This document shows, in pieces, positions 8,945 through 17,165 of a stretch of DNA of 64,000 bases (position 1 is the first letter of the stretch; every line of letters begins with the position of its first letter). The DNA comes from Flavobacterium sp. (GTDB taxonomy: Bacteria > Bacteroidota > Bacteroidia > Flavobacteriales > Flavobacteriaceae): the NCBI GenBank assembly GCA_014379405.1, contig JACMLU010000004.1, forward strand, positions 186,001 to 250,000. The letters are read 5' to 3'. The translations under genes were made by a program, and so were the position numbers. Under the pieces are notes generated by a model. It had not been told where the DNA came from, made no database searches, and worked only from the letters and a program-made list of their open reading frames with translations.

Positions 8945-9499
8945 ATGAAAAAAACTATCCATTTGATGTTAATCGCCAGTTTTGTTGCTGTTTTTGGTTG
9001 CAAACAAAACAGCGAAACCACGACCGAAACCACAACAGCAAACACGGAAGCCCAAGCCACGGGCCAATCTGGCGTGCAAGATGAAACTTCAGCGCCAAAC
9101 ATTGTTCAAGTTGCTTCCGGAAGCAAAGATCACACTACGCTTGTTGCTGCCGTAAAAGCTGCCTCGTTAGTTGATGCCTTGAGCAATGCCGGACCATTTA
9201 CCGTTTTTGCCCCAACAAATGCCGCTTTTGACAAACTCCCTGCCGGAACTGTTGAAGGCTTGTTGAAACCCGAGAAAAAAGGCGACTTGGAAAATATTTT
9301 GGGTTACCATACTTATGTTGGCAGCTTGAAAACGGAATACATGAATGACGGTCAAGAGTTTGACATGGTTTATGGCGGTAAAGTTAAAATCACCAAAAAA
9401 GGAGACAAAACTTTTGTCAATGGATCAGAAATTGTTGCTTCAATACCAACATCAAATGGAATTATCCACGTAATTGGGGACGTCTTGCTTCCAAAATAA
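8945..9499 (+). CDS. Fasciclin (FAS1) domain lipoprotein
   Basis: The 184-residue protein has a lipoprotein signal (MKKTIHLMLIASFVAVFGC, Cys at 19), then a low-complexity Thr/Glu linker. One complete FAS1 domain follows (about residues 55-184), with the hallmark GPFTVFAPTNAAFDKLP and NGIIHVIGDVLLP motifs. FAS1 domains mediate adhesion in some proteins, but small FAS1 lipoproteins are also found beside respiratory genes. Here a box identical in layout to that of nosZ precedes the gene, which suggests a role linked to that respiration. A strong bidirectional terminator follows. Confidence 0.88.
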   Translation: MKKTIHLMLIASFVAVFGCKQNSETTTETTTANTEAQATGQSGVQDETSAPNIVQVASGSKDHTTLVAAVKAASLVDALSNAGPFTVFAPTNAAFDKLPAGTVEGLLKPEKKGDLENILGYHTYVGSLKTEYMNDGQEFDMVYGGKVKITKKGDKTFVNGSEIVASIPTSNGIIHVIGDVLLPK

Positions 9500-9531
9500 A
9501 ATTATTAATTCACTTCTTACATAGGTTAAAC

Positions 9532-9566
9532 AAAAAAGCGTGAGTTGCTGCAACTCACGCTTTTTT
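9532..9566. terminator. Strong bidirectional terminator
   Basis: A perfect 16-bp stem (AAAAAAGCGTGAGTTG and its complement) with a 3-base loop and A/T runs on both sides. It lies between the convergent fasciclin and truncated haemoglobin genes and serves both. Confidence 0.9.
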
Positions 9567-9582
9567 AATGAAATGAATTTGG

Positions 9583-9957
9583 CTACTGCCGATGTGCTTT
9601 GTGCATCATCGCGGCAGCGATATTGGTGGCTCTTTGTTTGATTTCTTCGGCTTTTGCTCCAACGAATAATTCATCAACCGTGGCATCAAACAAGCTGTTC
9701 CAATGTTGGAAATGAGCTCCTTTTACCTCACTCTTTTTGTGCAATTCTTCGTGCGCCGACATTGGATTTCCTTCATAATTTCCTGAAGACAGCAAAATAT
9801 TTTCAAAAAAATCACACATTTTAGACAAATGGTTTTCCCAGTTTACTTTGGCCACATCACTAAAAAAATAACTGATTGCTGCGTCTTCCTTTACTTTTCC
9901 ATAAAAAATATTTACCAATTTCTCAATATCTGCCCTATTCTTGATATCTGTTTTCAT
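9583..9957 (-). CDS. Group III truncated haemoglobin
   Basis: This 124-residue single-domain globin is of group III (trHbP) length. The N-terminal helix (IEKLVNIFYGKVKEDAAISYFF), the NWENHLSKMCDFFENIL segment and the proximal-His region GAHFQHWNSLFDATVDELF are typical. Such globins bind O2 or NO and often help with nitrosative stress. It follows the nosY end by about 100 bases in the same direction, but with its own upstream region. No clear Crp/Fnr-type box was found there. Its position beside the nos cluster suggests NO handling, which is inference. Confidence 0.88.
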   Translation of the reverse strand: MKTDIKNRADIEKLVNIFYGKVKEDAAISYFFSDVAKVNWENHLSKMCDFFENILLSSGNYEGNPMSAHEELHKKSEVKGAHFQHWNSLFDATVDELFVGAKAEEIKQRATNIAAAMMHKAHRQ

Positions 9958-10060
9958 CTGATGATATTTATTGTTTTTTATTGGTCATATGTAATTCGCA
10001 TATCATCATTGGTATTTAAAACCAATTTATCGATTATGCTCATTTCATTTTTTAAAATTT

Positions 10061-10828
10061 TTACAAATCTTTGTTTTTAAACTTTTTGAGCGAAACATAA
10101 AACGGAATGACTACCCACAAACACAACAACACGAACGAGGCAAACAATCCCAAGGCCGTTCCGAAAAAATCCTTAAAAATGGCACCGGTATAACCCATCA
10201 TCGCTGAGACATCTAGCTGCAACAAAATTTGGATTCGTGCCAAATCTATAGGACTTAATGCCGTAACCGCCACCATCGCTTTTTCGATTGGGTATTCCGA
10301 TAATTGAAATAATAAAAACAAAACCATTCCGTCAAAAAGCAAGGCGAAATACAACCAAGTCATTATGGCGATTCCAATTCCTTTAGCTTTGTCCCTGGTA
10401 AGAATGGAACTCAAGAAGGCTAAAGCCACAAAAATTATGGAAATCAAGCAACCCACAACCAGCATCATCAATCCGACGCTGTCTGGTGCGTTAACCAAAA
10501 GCGGAATTCCCGCGCCAATAAAAAAAGCCGAAACCATTGACAGCGATAATCCCAAGAATAAACTCAACCAAATCTTCTTTCGTTTTATGGGTTGGCTCAA
10601 CAAAAGCTCGATAAACTCGGAACTATTGTACAAATAAATCGTCGCAAAAAGAATGGAAACCAATGGAACGGTAAATAAAATTACGTTCAAAATCGTGAGC
10701 AATCCTTTGGCAGAATTGTCTTCCAACCCAAATGAGCTCCAAGAAAGCAAGGCTAAAACCAAGGTGTAAGCCAATAGAATCTTGTTTTTTAGAATGTCGA
10801 GAAATATGATTTTAATGATTCTGTTCAT
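10061..10828 (-). CDS. nosY: Nitrous oxide reductase accessory ABC permease
   Basis: This 255-residue permease has about six membrane helices and no signal peptide. Its position after nosF and its sequence (TIYLYNSSEFIELLLSQPIKRKKIW near residues 64-88, ALSPIDLARIQILLQLDVSAMMGY near 190-213) match NosY. It pairs with NosF to export a compound needed for copper-centre assembly of NosZ. It is the last gene of the cluster, separated from nosF by a 68-base gap that holds a dispersed palindrome. Confidence 0.88.
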   Translation of the reverse strand: MNRIIKIIFLDILKNKILLAYTLVLALLSWSSFGLEDNSAKGLLTILNVILFTVPLVSILFATIYLYNSSEFIELLLSQPIKRKKIWLSLFLGLSLSMVSAFFIGAGIPLLVNAPDSVGLMMLVVGCLISIIFVALAFLSSILTRDKAKGIGIAIMTWLYFALLFDGMVLFLLFQLSEYPIEKAMVAVTALSPIDLARIQILLQLDVSAMMGYTGAIFKDFFGTALGLFASFVLLCLWVVIPFYVSLKKFKNKDL

Positions 10829-10840
10829 TATTACTTTTTT

Positions 10841-10871
10841 TCCTCACCCCAACCCTCTCCAAAGGAGAGGG
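10841..10871. repeat. Dispersed flavobacterial palindromic repeat inside the nos operon
   Basis: The CCCTCTCC arm (10853-10860), AAA loop and GGAGAGGG arm (10864-10871) are preceded by TCCTCACCCCAA. This combination recurs between genes in many Bacteroidota genomes (recalled, not searched). Here it sits between nosF and nosY, where the RNA hairpin may affect the relative expression of the two ABC subunits. Confidence 0.65.
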
Positions 10872-10896
10872 AGCCGAAATGAGATTAATTTATACT

Positions 10897-11604
10897 TTAG
10901 TTATTTGATTTCAAAATACTGGCAATTGCCTTGGATATTTTTTGTTCGTTTGTGGATTCCAATAAATCGGCGATGGATTTATGGAAATGGACTTTGCCGT
11001 CTTGCATAAAAATAATCTGGCTAATCATATCGTCGAGTTCGCTCAAAAGATGGGAAGTAATCAAGATGAGTTTTCCTTTTTCTCGTTCCTTGATTATTTT
11101 TTCCTTCAAAATTTCCGAAGCCAAGGGATCCAAACCTGCCGTTGGTTCGTCCAAAATCAACACATCGGGATTGAATAGAAAGGCCAATATGGCGCTCACT
11201 TTTTGGGTTGTTCCACCGGAAAGTGTTCGCATTTGTTTGTCGAATATTTTTTCGAGTTCGAAAGCCTTGATTAAATCTTCGTCCAAAACTTCATTTGAAT
11301 TTCGAATTTTCTTGATCATTTCGATGATTTGACCTACCGTCATGTAATCGGGATAACGCCCTATTTGCGGCATATACCCTATTTGATCGCGATATTTATA
11401 TTTATTCAAAATCGATTTTTCATCAAATAAAATATCGCCTTTGGTAGGAATCACCATTCCTAAAATACTTTTTATCAAGGTGGTTTTTCCGCAACCGTTT
11501 GGACCAATTAGCGCGATGCATTCTCCTTTGTTGAAAACAAGATTGACATCGTTCAAAACTTCTAATTTTCCGAATTTTTTATATATGTTTTTAATTTCAA
11601 TCAT
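10897..11604 (-). CDS. nosF: Nitrous oxide reductase accessory ABC ATPase
   Basis: This 235-residue ABC ATPase has Walker A GPNGCGKTTL (about residues 34-43), signature LSGGTTQKVS, and Walker B/D-loop VLILDEPTAGLDP. It works with NosY and NosD in building the copper sites of NosZ. Its ATG overlaps the nosD stop in an ATGA junction, so the two are translationally coupled. Confidence 0.92.
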   Translation of the reverse strand: MIEIKNIYKKFGKLEVLNDVNLVFNKGECIALIGPNGCGKTTLIKSILGMVIPTKGDILFDEKSILNKYKYRDQIGYMPQIGRYPDYMTVGQIIEMIKKIRNSNEVLDEDLIKAFELEKIFDKQMRTLSGGTTQKVSAILAFLFNPDVLILDEPTAGLDPLASEILKEKIIKEREKGKLILITSHLLSELDDMISQIIFMQDGKVHFHKSIADLLESTNEQKISKAIASILKSNN

Positions 11605-12830
11605 AGGGGTAATGAATGCATTAATGGGGTTTTGTCAATAAAATTGTCTGGAGTGATACTGGGCAAAATCTTCTCGGATTTATCCAAAAGCGTAATCATG
11701 AAGCTTCTGAAAAGCAGCATCGCCGATGGATTGTTTTCGGTAATGACGGCAAACAAACTCAAGGGATGAAAAGGCACGTCGCCCACTCCATTTTTGTCTA
11801 AATCATAGCCTTCGTATTTGTCCCAATAATTGCCGTTAAAGGTATTGAGAACCAAGCTGCCGTTGGTACTAATATCAAAAGTGTTGCCTACGAAATTATT
11901 GTTTTTTATTTCATTTTCCATACAACTGGCCTGAATTTTCATTCCCCAACCATTGGCTTCAAAAATGTTTTTTTCGACCAAAATCCGGGTCGTTCCTTCC
12001 ATGTGGATTCCCGATGTGTTTCTGGCAAATTTGTTTCCGATGATGTAACTGTCCGAGATTTCTTTTAGGAACAATCCGTAAGCGGCATCGCCCCAATTTT
12101 CCTCAAAATGATTGTTGAGCATCTTGACTCTTTTGGTAAACATCACGGCAACTCCTGCACCATTATTTTTGAAAACATTAGAAATGTAGGCATCGTCATT
12201 GGAGAACATGAAATGCAATCCGTAGCGAACATTTTTTGATGAAAAATTTCCCTTAATTGTTGAATTGGTCACGAATTCAAAATAAATTCCATCGCGATGA
12301 CCTAAAATAGAGTTTGAAATGATCTGGAGTTTATCGCTTTTCCAACAATGAATCCCGTTGCCTATGCGCTGTTCTTCTTTGCCGTAAGCTGAAATCTTGT
12401 TGTTTTTTATAATGCAATTTGTTCCGTTTTGAATATAAATTCCAAAGAAATTATCATAGAGAATATTGTTCTGGATAATGACATTATTTTTGTTGTACAC
12501 CTTGATTCCGCAAGGGTCTTCGAGCGTTGCGTAACCCGATTTTATTACTTTAAATCCTTTTACAATTACGCCATCGGCTTTTATGGACAAAACCTCGAAT
12601 TTTTTTTGGCCGTCCAGAATTGGATAATGTCTGCCAATAAAAACAATTCTTTTATTGATAATGATGTTCCCTTCTTTGTACCAACCTTTGTGAACCAAAA
12701 CCGTGTCGCCCACTTTGGCCAATGCAATGGCTTTCTTGATTGATTTTATAGGTTTATTAGGCCCAACTTCAATCACGTTGGCTTGAAGAAATGAAGAGAG
12801 AAACAGGAATATGTAGAGAAGTTTTTTCAT
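11601..12830 (-). CDS. nosD: Periplasmic copper-site maturation protein NosD
   Basis: The preferred start at 12830 (MKKLLYIFLFLSSFLQA) gives a Sec signal peptide and a 409-residue product. The upstream in-frame start at 12854 would disrupt this signal. The body is a right-handed beta-helix: repeated N-x-I, GI-x-x and asparagine-rich turns (for example NVIIQNNILYDNFFGIYIQNG), as in NosD/CASH-domain proteins. NosD is needed for maturation of the catalytic copper site of nitrous oxide reductase. A 4-base ATGA overlap couples it to nosF. Confidence 0.92.
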   Translation of the reverse strand: MKKLLYIFLFLSSFLQANVIEVGPNKPIKSIKKAIALAKVGDTVLVHKGWYKEGNIIINKRIVFIGRHYPILDGQKKFEVLSIKADGVIVKGFKVIKSGYATLEDPCGIKVYNKNNVIIQNNILYDNFFGIYIQNGTNCIIKNNKISAYGKEEQRIGNGIHCWKSDKLQIISNSILGHRDGIYFEFVTNSTIKGNFSSKNVRYGLHFMFSNDDAYISNVFKNNGAGVAVMFTKRVKMLNNHFEENWGDAAYGLFLKEISDSYIIGNKFARNTSGIHMEGTTRILVEKNIFEANGWGMKIQASCMENEIKNNNFVGNTFDISTNGSLVLNTFNGNYWDKYEGYDLDKNGVGDVPFHPLSLFAVITENNPSAMLLFRSFMITLLDKSEKILPSITPDNFIDKTPLMHSLPL

Positions 12831-12875
12831 TCTTTGTAAAAATATCTTTGTCAAAGTTTATAACTTTGACAAAGA

Positions 12876-13895
12876 TTATTTAGTTATAATGGAATTCCAA
12901 GTAATTGGTTTTGCATTCAGTTTTGTTCCAAATTCTTTGGCGTCCTTTTCGTTGGAAAAAGCAATGATTCCGCCGTGCATAGGACTTTGAATGGCTCCAC
13001 CCGAAAGGAAAAAAGCAGTTTCGGCTGGAATTAGATTATTGTCTTGGGTGAAATCGCTTACGTAATAAGCTCCAATTTTTGTGGAGGCATTTTCTTTGCA
13101 ATAATTGGCCATACAGCTAATATCGTCAAATTTATACACTCTTCCTTTTTGGGTAATCACTTCGGCTGCATATTTACCGTCGGCAATGCTCATTTTACAA
13201 AAATCGCAATTGTCTGCATTCAATTTGATGGGCTCGACTTTGAAGTCTCCACAAGACATAAATGAAAAAGACAATAGTAAAATTAAAACCGCATCTATTT
13301 TTGGCTTTCTAAAAAATTTGTTTACCAAATGGGTTTCTTTTACCACAATAATAAAAAGCAATATTCCCGCTGCAATCAACATCCAACCGCCAACATCAGG
13401 AATGGAATAAGCTCCAAAATTCAGCAGTTGTTTGTAGCCAATTAACGGTGGTTGATACGCCATTCCCGGCACTACAATGGCAGCATTCGAATCAAGATTG
13501 TGTCCGTATTCATAGTTCCATCTGTAAAAATCCACGCCTGCCAAAACTCCGAAAAGTATAAAAGACAAGAATAATAAAATTGCTCCTTTTATTCTATTCA
13601 CAAAAATCATTGCCAAAGCAAATAGCCCAAAAAAGCCTACTATAAAAGGTAAGATTTGAAACTCGGGAAAGTCTTCGGTATGCAAGGTTTTCATTCCTAT
13701 GTAATGATTCAATCCGTTGATGATTGCAACATCCCCACCAATTTTGTTGGCGTGTAATTGCAAAACCAATCCCTCGGGATATTGGGGGGCTTTGAGTTCA
13801 ATCCTCCACATTGGAAACCACAAAGAAGCAAAAAATAAGGCACTCACAACCAAAAGGACTACTTTTGAAAACAATGATATTTTTGAAGTATTCAT
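12876..13895 (-). CDS. nosL: Membrane protein fused to a NosL copper chaperone domain
   Basis: The start at 13895 (MNTSKISLFSKVV) is preferred and gives 339 residues. The N-terminal ~195 residues have four to five membrane helices. A fourth-quarter segment LLLSFSFMSCGDF looks like an embedded lipoprotein signal. It is followed by a NosL domain with the copper-binding CDFCKM motif, VYKFDDISCMANY, and a C-terminal SGGAIQSPMHGGIIAF segment. NosL delivers Cu(I) to NosZ. In many organisms NosL is a separate lipoprotein, and here the frame is continuous with the membrane part. It lies just downstream of a hairpin after nosZ. Confidence 0.85.
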   Translation of the reverse strand: MNTSKISLFSKVVLLVVSALFFASLWFPMWRIELKAPQYPEGLVLQLHANKIGGDVAIINGLNHYIGMKTLHTEDFPEFQILPFIVGFFGLFALAMIFVNRIKGAILLFLSFILFGVLAGVDFYRWNYEYGHNLDSNAAIVVPGMAYQPPLIGYKQLLNFGAYSIPDVGGWMLIAAGILLFIIVVKETHLVNKFFRKPKIDAVLILLLSFSFMSCGDFKVEPIKLNADNCDFCKMSIADGKYAAEVITQKGRVYKFDDISCMANYCKENASTKIGAYYVSDFTQDNNLIPAETAFFLSGGAIQSPMHGGIIAFSNEKDAKEFGTKLNAKPITWNSIITK

Positions 13896-13911
13896 AACTA
13901 TTGGTATAAAA

Positions 13912-13940
13912 AAAGGGAACAAAGAGACTTTGTTCCCTTT
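13912..13940 (-). terminator. Hairpin between nosZ and nosL
   Basis: A perfect 13-bp stem (AAAGGGAACAAAG with its complement, loop AGA) lies directly after the nosZ stop, with T/A-rich flanks. It may stop most transcripts after nosZ or protect the nosZ message, so that accessory genes are expressed at a lower level than nosZ. Confidence 0.7.
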
Positions 13941-13956
13941 ATATTAAAGAAATTAT

Positions 13957-15933
13957 TTATTTAACAGCTGGAAGATTTGTTCCCAAGCTAAATGTCAATG
14001 GTACTTTGCTTCCCGCAGGAGAAACCCTTACATATCCTTGCATTTCTTGATGCAAAGCACTACAAAAATCGGTACAATAGAATGGGAAGATACCCACTTT
14101 TTTAGGAATCCATTTTAGTGTGGTGGTTTCCCCCGGCATAATTAACAACTCGGCATTATCGGCTCCTTTTATGGCAAATCCATGAGGAACATCCCAGTCT
14201 TGTTCCAAGTTTGTAACGTGGAAATAAACCTCATCGCCTACTCTTATTCCCTCGATATTGTCAGATGCAAAGTGGGAACGAATGGAAGTCATATAAACAT
14301 GTACTTTATTTCCTTCTCGAACCACTTTTGCTTCTTTCTCTCCTTTGGTCACATATTTATGTTGATTTTCTTCAATTTTGTAGAATTTCAACTGGCCGTT
14401 ATTTCGAATCAAATCGGCTGGTGCAGCTTGGGCATAATGTGGTTCTCCAATCGTTGGAAAATCTAAAATTAACTGCATTTTGTCTCCGCTAATGTCAAAT
14501 ATCTGTGCACTTTGAGCCAATTCAGGTCCAGTTGGCAAGTATCTGTCTTTGGTAATTTTGTTGTAAGCAATCAGGTATTTTCCGAATGGCTTTTTACTGT
14601 CTCCACCAGGAATACACAAGTGACCAACAGAATAATAGGTTGGAACTCTATCCAATACTTTCAATGATTTGATATCCCATTTCACTACTTCGGAAGAAAC
14701 GAAGAAAGTGGTATACGCATTTCCTTTACCGTCAAATTCTGTATGCAATGGTCCAAGACCTGGTTTTTGAACTTCACCATGCAAGGCTGCTTCATATTTG
14801 ATAACCGGGATTCCTTCGTACTCTCCGTCAAATTGTTTGTTTTTGATGGCTTTTTGCAATTTATCAAAACTAAATACTGGAATCAATGCGGCTAATTTTC
14901 CTGAACCTACAATGTACTCTCCAGTTGGATCCACATCACAACCGTGAGGCGATTTTGGACAAGGAATCATGTAGCAAATGTCTTTCAATTCCTTGGAACT
15001 TAAAACCAAAACTTCTGTTTTGATTTCAGATTTGGCAGTTTGAGTTTTCTCGTCCCAAGTATTGTGGGCATAATTTGCCGGTACTTTTTTTCCTTTGCCT
15101 GCTTTGATATATTCTTCGGCTTTTTTCCAGTTAACCGCCATGATGAAATCTTTGTCTTTTTGGGAAGCATTTACTTCCAGCAGCGTGTTGGCTTGTTCCG
15201 TGTTGTAACAAGAGAAGAAAAACCATCCGTGAGATTTTCCTTTACCGGCGTGACTTAAGTCGAAATTTACACCTGGTGCTTCAATTTGGAAAGCAATATC
15301 CATTTGGCCTTCTTTGCCTACTTTTACAAAACTTAAGTATGCTTTGAAGTTTTTCTTATACGTATTGATTGGCACATCACCGTTAGCATTATCTGGTGGA
15401 ACGCTAAAACGGGTTCCTGCTACCACATATTCAGTGTTTTCGGTGATAAATGGTGAAGAGTGATTTCCTGCACTGTTTGGCAACTCAAGAATCTCGGCTG
15501 TTTTAAAAGTTTTCAAATCGAGACGTGCAATTCTTGGCGTATTATTGGCATTGGCAAAAAGCCAACGACCGTCAACTTCGCCATTGGTTTGTGACAATTC
15601 AACGTGGTGTTGATCGTCCCAAGGCACAAATCCATGCGAAGTGTTCAACATTGGTTTAGTCTCTTCGCTGTATCCATAACCACTTTGGGGATCTACCGAG
15701 AAAACGGGAACTACTCTTAACAACCTTCCGCTCGGCAGACCATATACGCTAATTTGACCACTAAAACCTCCCGAAACAAAATTGTAAAATTCATCGTATT
15801 TGCCAGGCGCAACATACGCTTTTTGCGCAGCATCTCCACTCACGACATCACCGGAATTTTTGGGTTTGCAAGAAGTGAAAAATGCGGCTACCATTGTAAT
15901 GGCCAAAGTCACTTTTAAAAATTTATTTTTCAT
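13957..15933 (-). CDS. nosZ: Nitrous oxide reductase, Sec-exported (clade II type)
   Basis: NosZ reduces N2O to N2 in the periplasm using CuA and CuZ centres. The start at 15933 (MKNKFLKVTLAITMVAAFFTSC) gives 658 residues with a Sec/lipoprotein-like signal. It has no twin-arginine motif, which is the hallmark of clade II enzymes. Upstream in-frame starts would lie inside the cytochrome gene. The beta-propeller carries CuZ-type histidines (DDQHHVELS, PHGCDVDPTGEY, GPLHTEFDG). The C-terminal cupredoxin has the CuA motif FYCTDFCSALHQEMQGY. It is 31 bases downstream of the cytochrome c gene and shares its promoter. Confidence 0.96.
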   Translation of the reverse strand: MKNKFLKVTLAITMVAAFFTSCKPKNSGDVVSGDAAQKAYVAPGKYDEFYNFVSGGFSGQISVYGLPSGRLLRVVPVFSVDPQSGYGYSEETKPMLNTSHGFVPWDDQHHVELSQTNGEVDGRWLFANANNTPRIARLDLKTFKTAEILELPNSAGNHSSPFITENTEYVVAGTRFSVPPDNANGDVPINTYKKNFKAYLSFVKVGKEGQMDIAFQIEAPGVNFDLSHAGKGKSHGWFFFSCYNTEQANTLLEVNASQKDKDFIMAVNWKKAEEYIKAGKGKKVPANYAHNTWDEKTQTAKSEIKTEVLVLSSKELKDICYMIPCPKSPHGCDVDPTGEYIVGSGKLAALIPVFSFDKLQKAIKNKQFDGEYEGIPVIKYEAALHGEVQKPGLGPLHTEFDGKGNAYTTFFVSSEVVKWDIKSLKVLDRVPTYYSVGHLCIPGGDSKKPFGKYLIAYNKITKDRYLPTGPELAQSAQIFDISGDKMQLILDFPTIGEPHYAQAAPADLIRNNGQLKFYKIEENQHKYVTKGEKEAKVVREGNKVHVYMTSIRSHFASDNIEGIRVGDEVYFHVTNLEQDWDVPHGFAIKGADNAELLIMPGETTTLKWIPKKVGIFPFYCTDFCSALHQEMQGYVRVSPAGSKVPLTFSLGTNLPAVK

Positions 15934-15964
15934 AATATTTTGGTTATTATTTGGGTTTTTATAC

Positions 15965-16438
15965 TTATTTAACGCCGTCATTCTTGCGCATATACTCAAG
16001 AACGTTTCTTGCGTCAGCATCTGAAAGTGATTGATTTGGCATACGCAACAAACAAAGTTCCAATTGGGCTTGAAGTTTAGGATCTTTGTCAATCATTGGA
16101 TCTGGATTGGTGATGAAGTTCATGATCCATTCCGGTTTGTTACGTTCTGTAACTCCTTTCCAACCTGGGCCAACTAATTTTTCGTCTGTTAATTTGTGAC
16201 AAGCAGAACATTTAACCGATTGTATTTTTTCACCTTCGGCGACCATAGCCACATCGAGTTTGTCACCTAACTCTACCGAAGAATATTTTCCAAGACCTCT
16301 ATTGGGATCATAAGTAGATGGATCTGCCGCTGTTTCAGTAGTCGCTTCTCCAGTTGAAAAGTCCTCGGTTGCATTTTCCTTCTTGCCACAAGAAGTAAAC
16401 AGTGCTAATGCAACAATAAATAAAGATAATTTGTACAT
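15965..16438 (-). CDS. c-type cytochrome lipoprotein, likely electron donor to NosZ
   Basis: The 157-residue protein has a lipoprotein signal (MYKLSLFIVALALFTSC, Cys at 17) and an acidic linker. It has one haem c motif, CSACH, near residue 80, with probable Met ligand in LLRMPNQSLSDADA. It is first in the operon and nosZ follows 31 bases later, so it probably passes electrons from the quinol side to NosZ, as proposed for the small cytochromes of clade II nos clusters. It is preceded by a perfect Crp/Fnr-type palindrome. Confidence 0.9.
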   Translation of the reverse strand: MYKLSLFIVALALFTSCGKKENATEDFSTGEATTETAADPSTYDPNRGLGKYSSVELGDKLDVAMVAEGEKIQSVKCSACHKLTDEKLVGPGWKGVTERNKPEWIMNFITNPDPMIDKDPKLQAQLELCLLRMPNQSLSDADARNVLEYMRKNDGVK

Positions 16439-16464
16439 AAAAGTTAGGTTTTAAATTTCTTTAC

Positions 16465-16508
16465 AAATTTGGGAATACTTTAATGGGTAAATTATGATTG
16501 CAATCATA
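16465..16508 (-). promoter_or_regulatory. Crp/Fnr-type box plus -7 element of the nos operon
   Basis: ATGATTGCAATCAT at 16495-16508 is a perfect 14-bp palindrome. Reading leftward, 26 bases separate it from TTTG (16468-16465) in CAAATTTG, a -7-like element. The cytochrome c start is 26 bases beyond. The box would be centred near -41, the class II activator position. Confidence 0.75.
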
Positions 16509-16634
16509 CTTGAAAAGAAAATGTTTATATAATTAAATGCATAAGACTAAAAATAAAATTATAAATTTTTATCACGAATTAAACCTTTGTTATATAACTG
16601 TGTCTTATTACTATAACTTTAAAAAAAAAGACAA

Positions 16635-17087
16635 ATGAAAAAAATAATCCTAATGACTTTCCTTATGGCCGGGATGACCATATTAGCACAACCAAGAAAT
16701 AACAAGCATCAAGGTAACGCGATGGAACAATTTACTCCAGAACAAAGAAGTGAATTACAAGTAAAAAAACTTACCCTGGAATTAGATTTGAATGAGTCGC
16801 AACAAAAAGATATGAAAGCCTTTATTGCTGACAAGAATACCAAAATGGAAGCACATAGAACGGCTATGAAAGCTATGAAAGAAAAAGGAACAAAACCAAC
16901 TAGTGATGAGCGTTTCGCCATGAAAAGTAAAATGCTTGACGAACAAATTGCCACTAAAAAAAGAATGCAAAAAATCCTTAATGAAAAGCAATTTGAAAAA
17001 TGGACTGCTTTAAAAGAAGAACATCAAGGGGAACGCAAAGGGAATCGTCAAGGTAGACATCCAGAAAAACAACAAAGAAGAGGTTAA
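16635..17087 (+). CDS. Periplasmic Spy/CpxP-like helical protein
   Basis: The 150-residue protein has a signal peptide (MKKIILMTFLMAGMTILAQ). It is then almost wholly helical and highly charged, with two FTPEQRSELQ / LNEKQFEKW-type segments. These resemble LTxxQ motif repeats of Spy/CpxP-like proteins and the flavobacterial DUF4890 group. The tail is basic (RKGNRQGRHPEKQQRRG). It is divergent from the nos operon. The box at 16495-16508 lies 126 bases upstream with no -7 element at the right spacing toward this gene, so shared control is not shown. A clear terminator follows. Confidence 0.7.
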   Translation: MKKIILMTFLMAGMTILAQPRNNKHQGNAMEQFTPEQRSELQVKKLTLELDLNESQQKDMKAFIADKNTKMEAHRTAMKAMKEKGTKPTSDERFAMKSKMLDEQIATKKRMQKILNEKQFEKWTALKEEHQGERKGNRQGRHPEKQQRRG

Positions 17088-17121
17088 AAATAATAGTTAG
17101 TTGAAATTGGTTAATTTGTGA

Positions 17122-17150
17122 AACTTCCGGCTGGTTACCGGAAGTTTTTT
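17122..17150 (+). terminator. Intrinsic terminator after the Spy-like gene
   Basis: A stem AACTTCCGG / CCGGAAGTT with a 7-base loop is followed by a T-run. It lies between the convergent Spy-like gene and hemL. Confidence 0.88.
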
Positions 17151-17165
17151 TATACCCAATTATAA

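Noticed and set aside
9958..10060. A Crp/Fnr-type box for the truncated haemoglobin
   Set aside because: Only partial matches such as TATG...CATA occur, and none has the right spacing to a TTTG.
15934..16092. NosZ starting upstream at 16092
   Set aside because: That would overlap the cytochrome c gene and place a non-signal sequence before the clear signal peptide at 15933.
16495..16508. The nos palindrome as activator site for the divergent Spy-like gene
   Set aside because: No TTTG lies 26-27 bases away on the rightward side, unlike the other five promoters.
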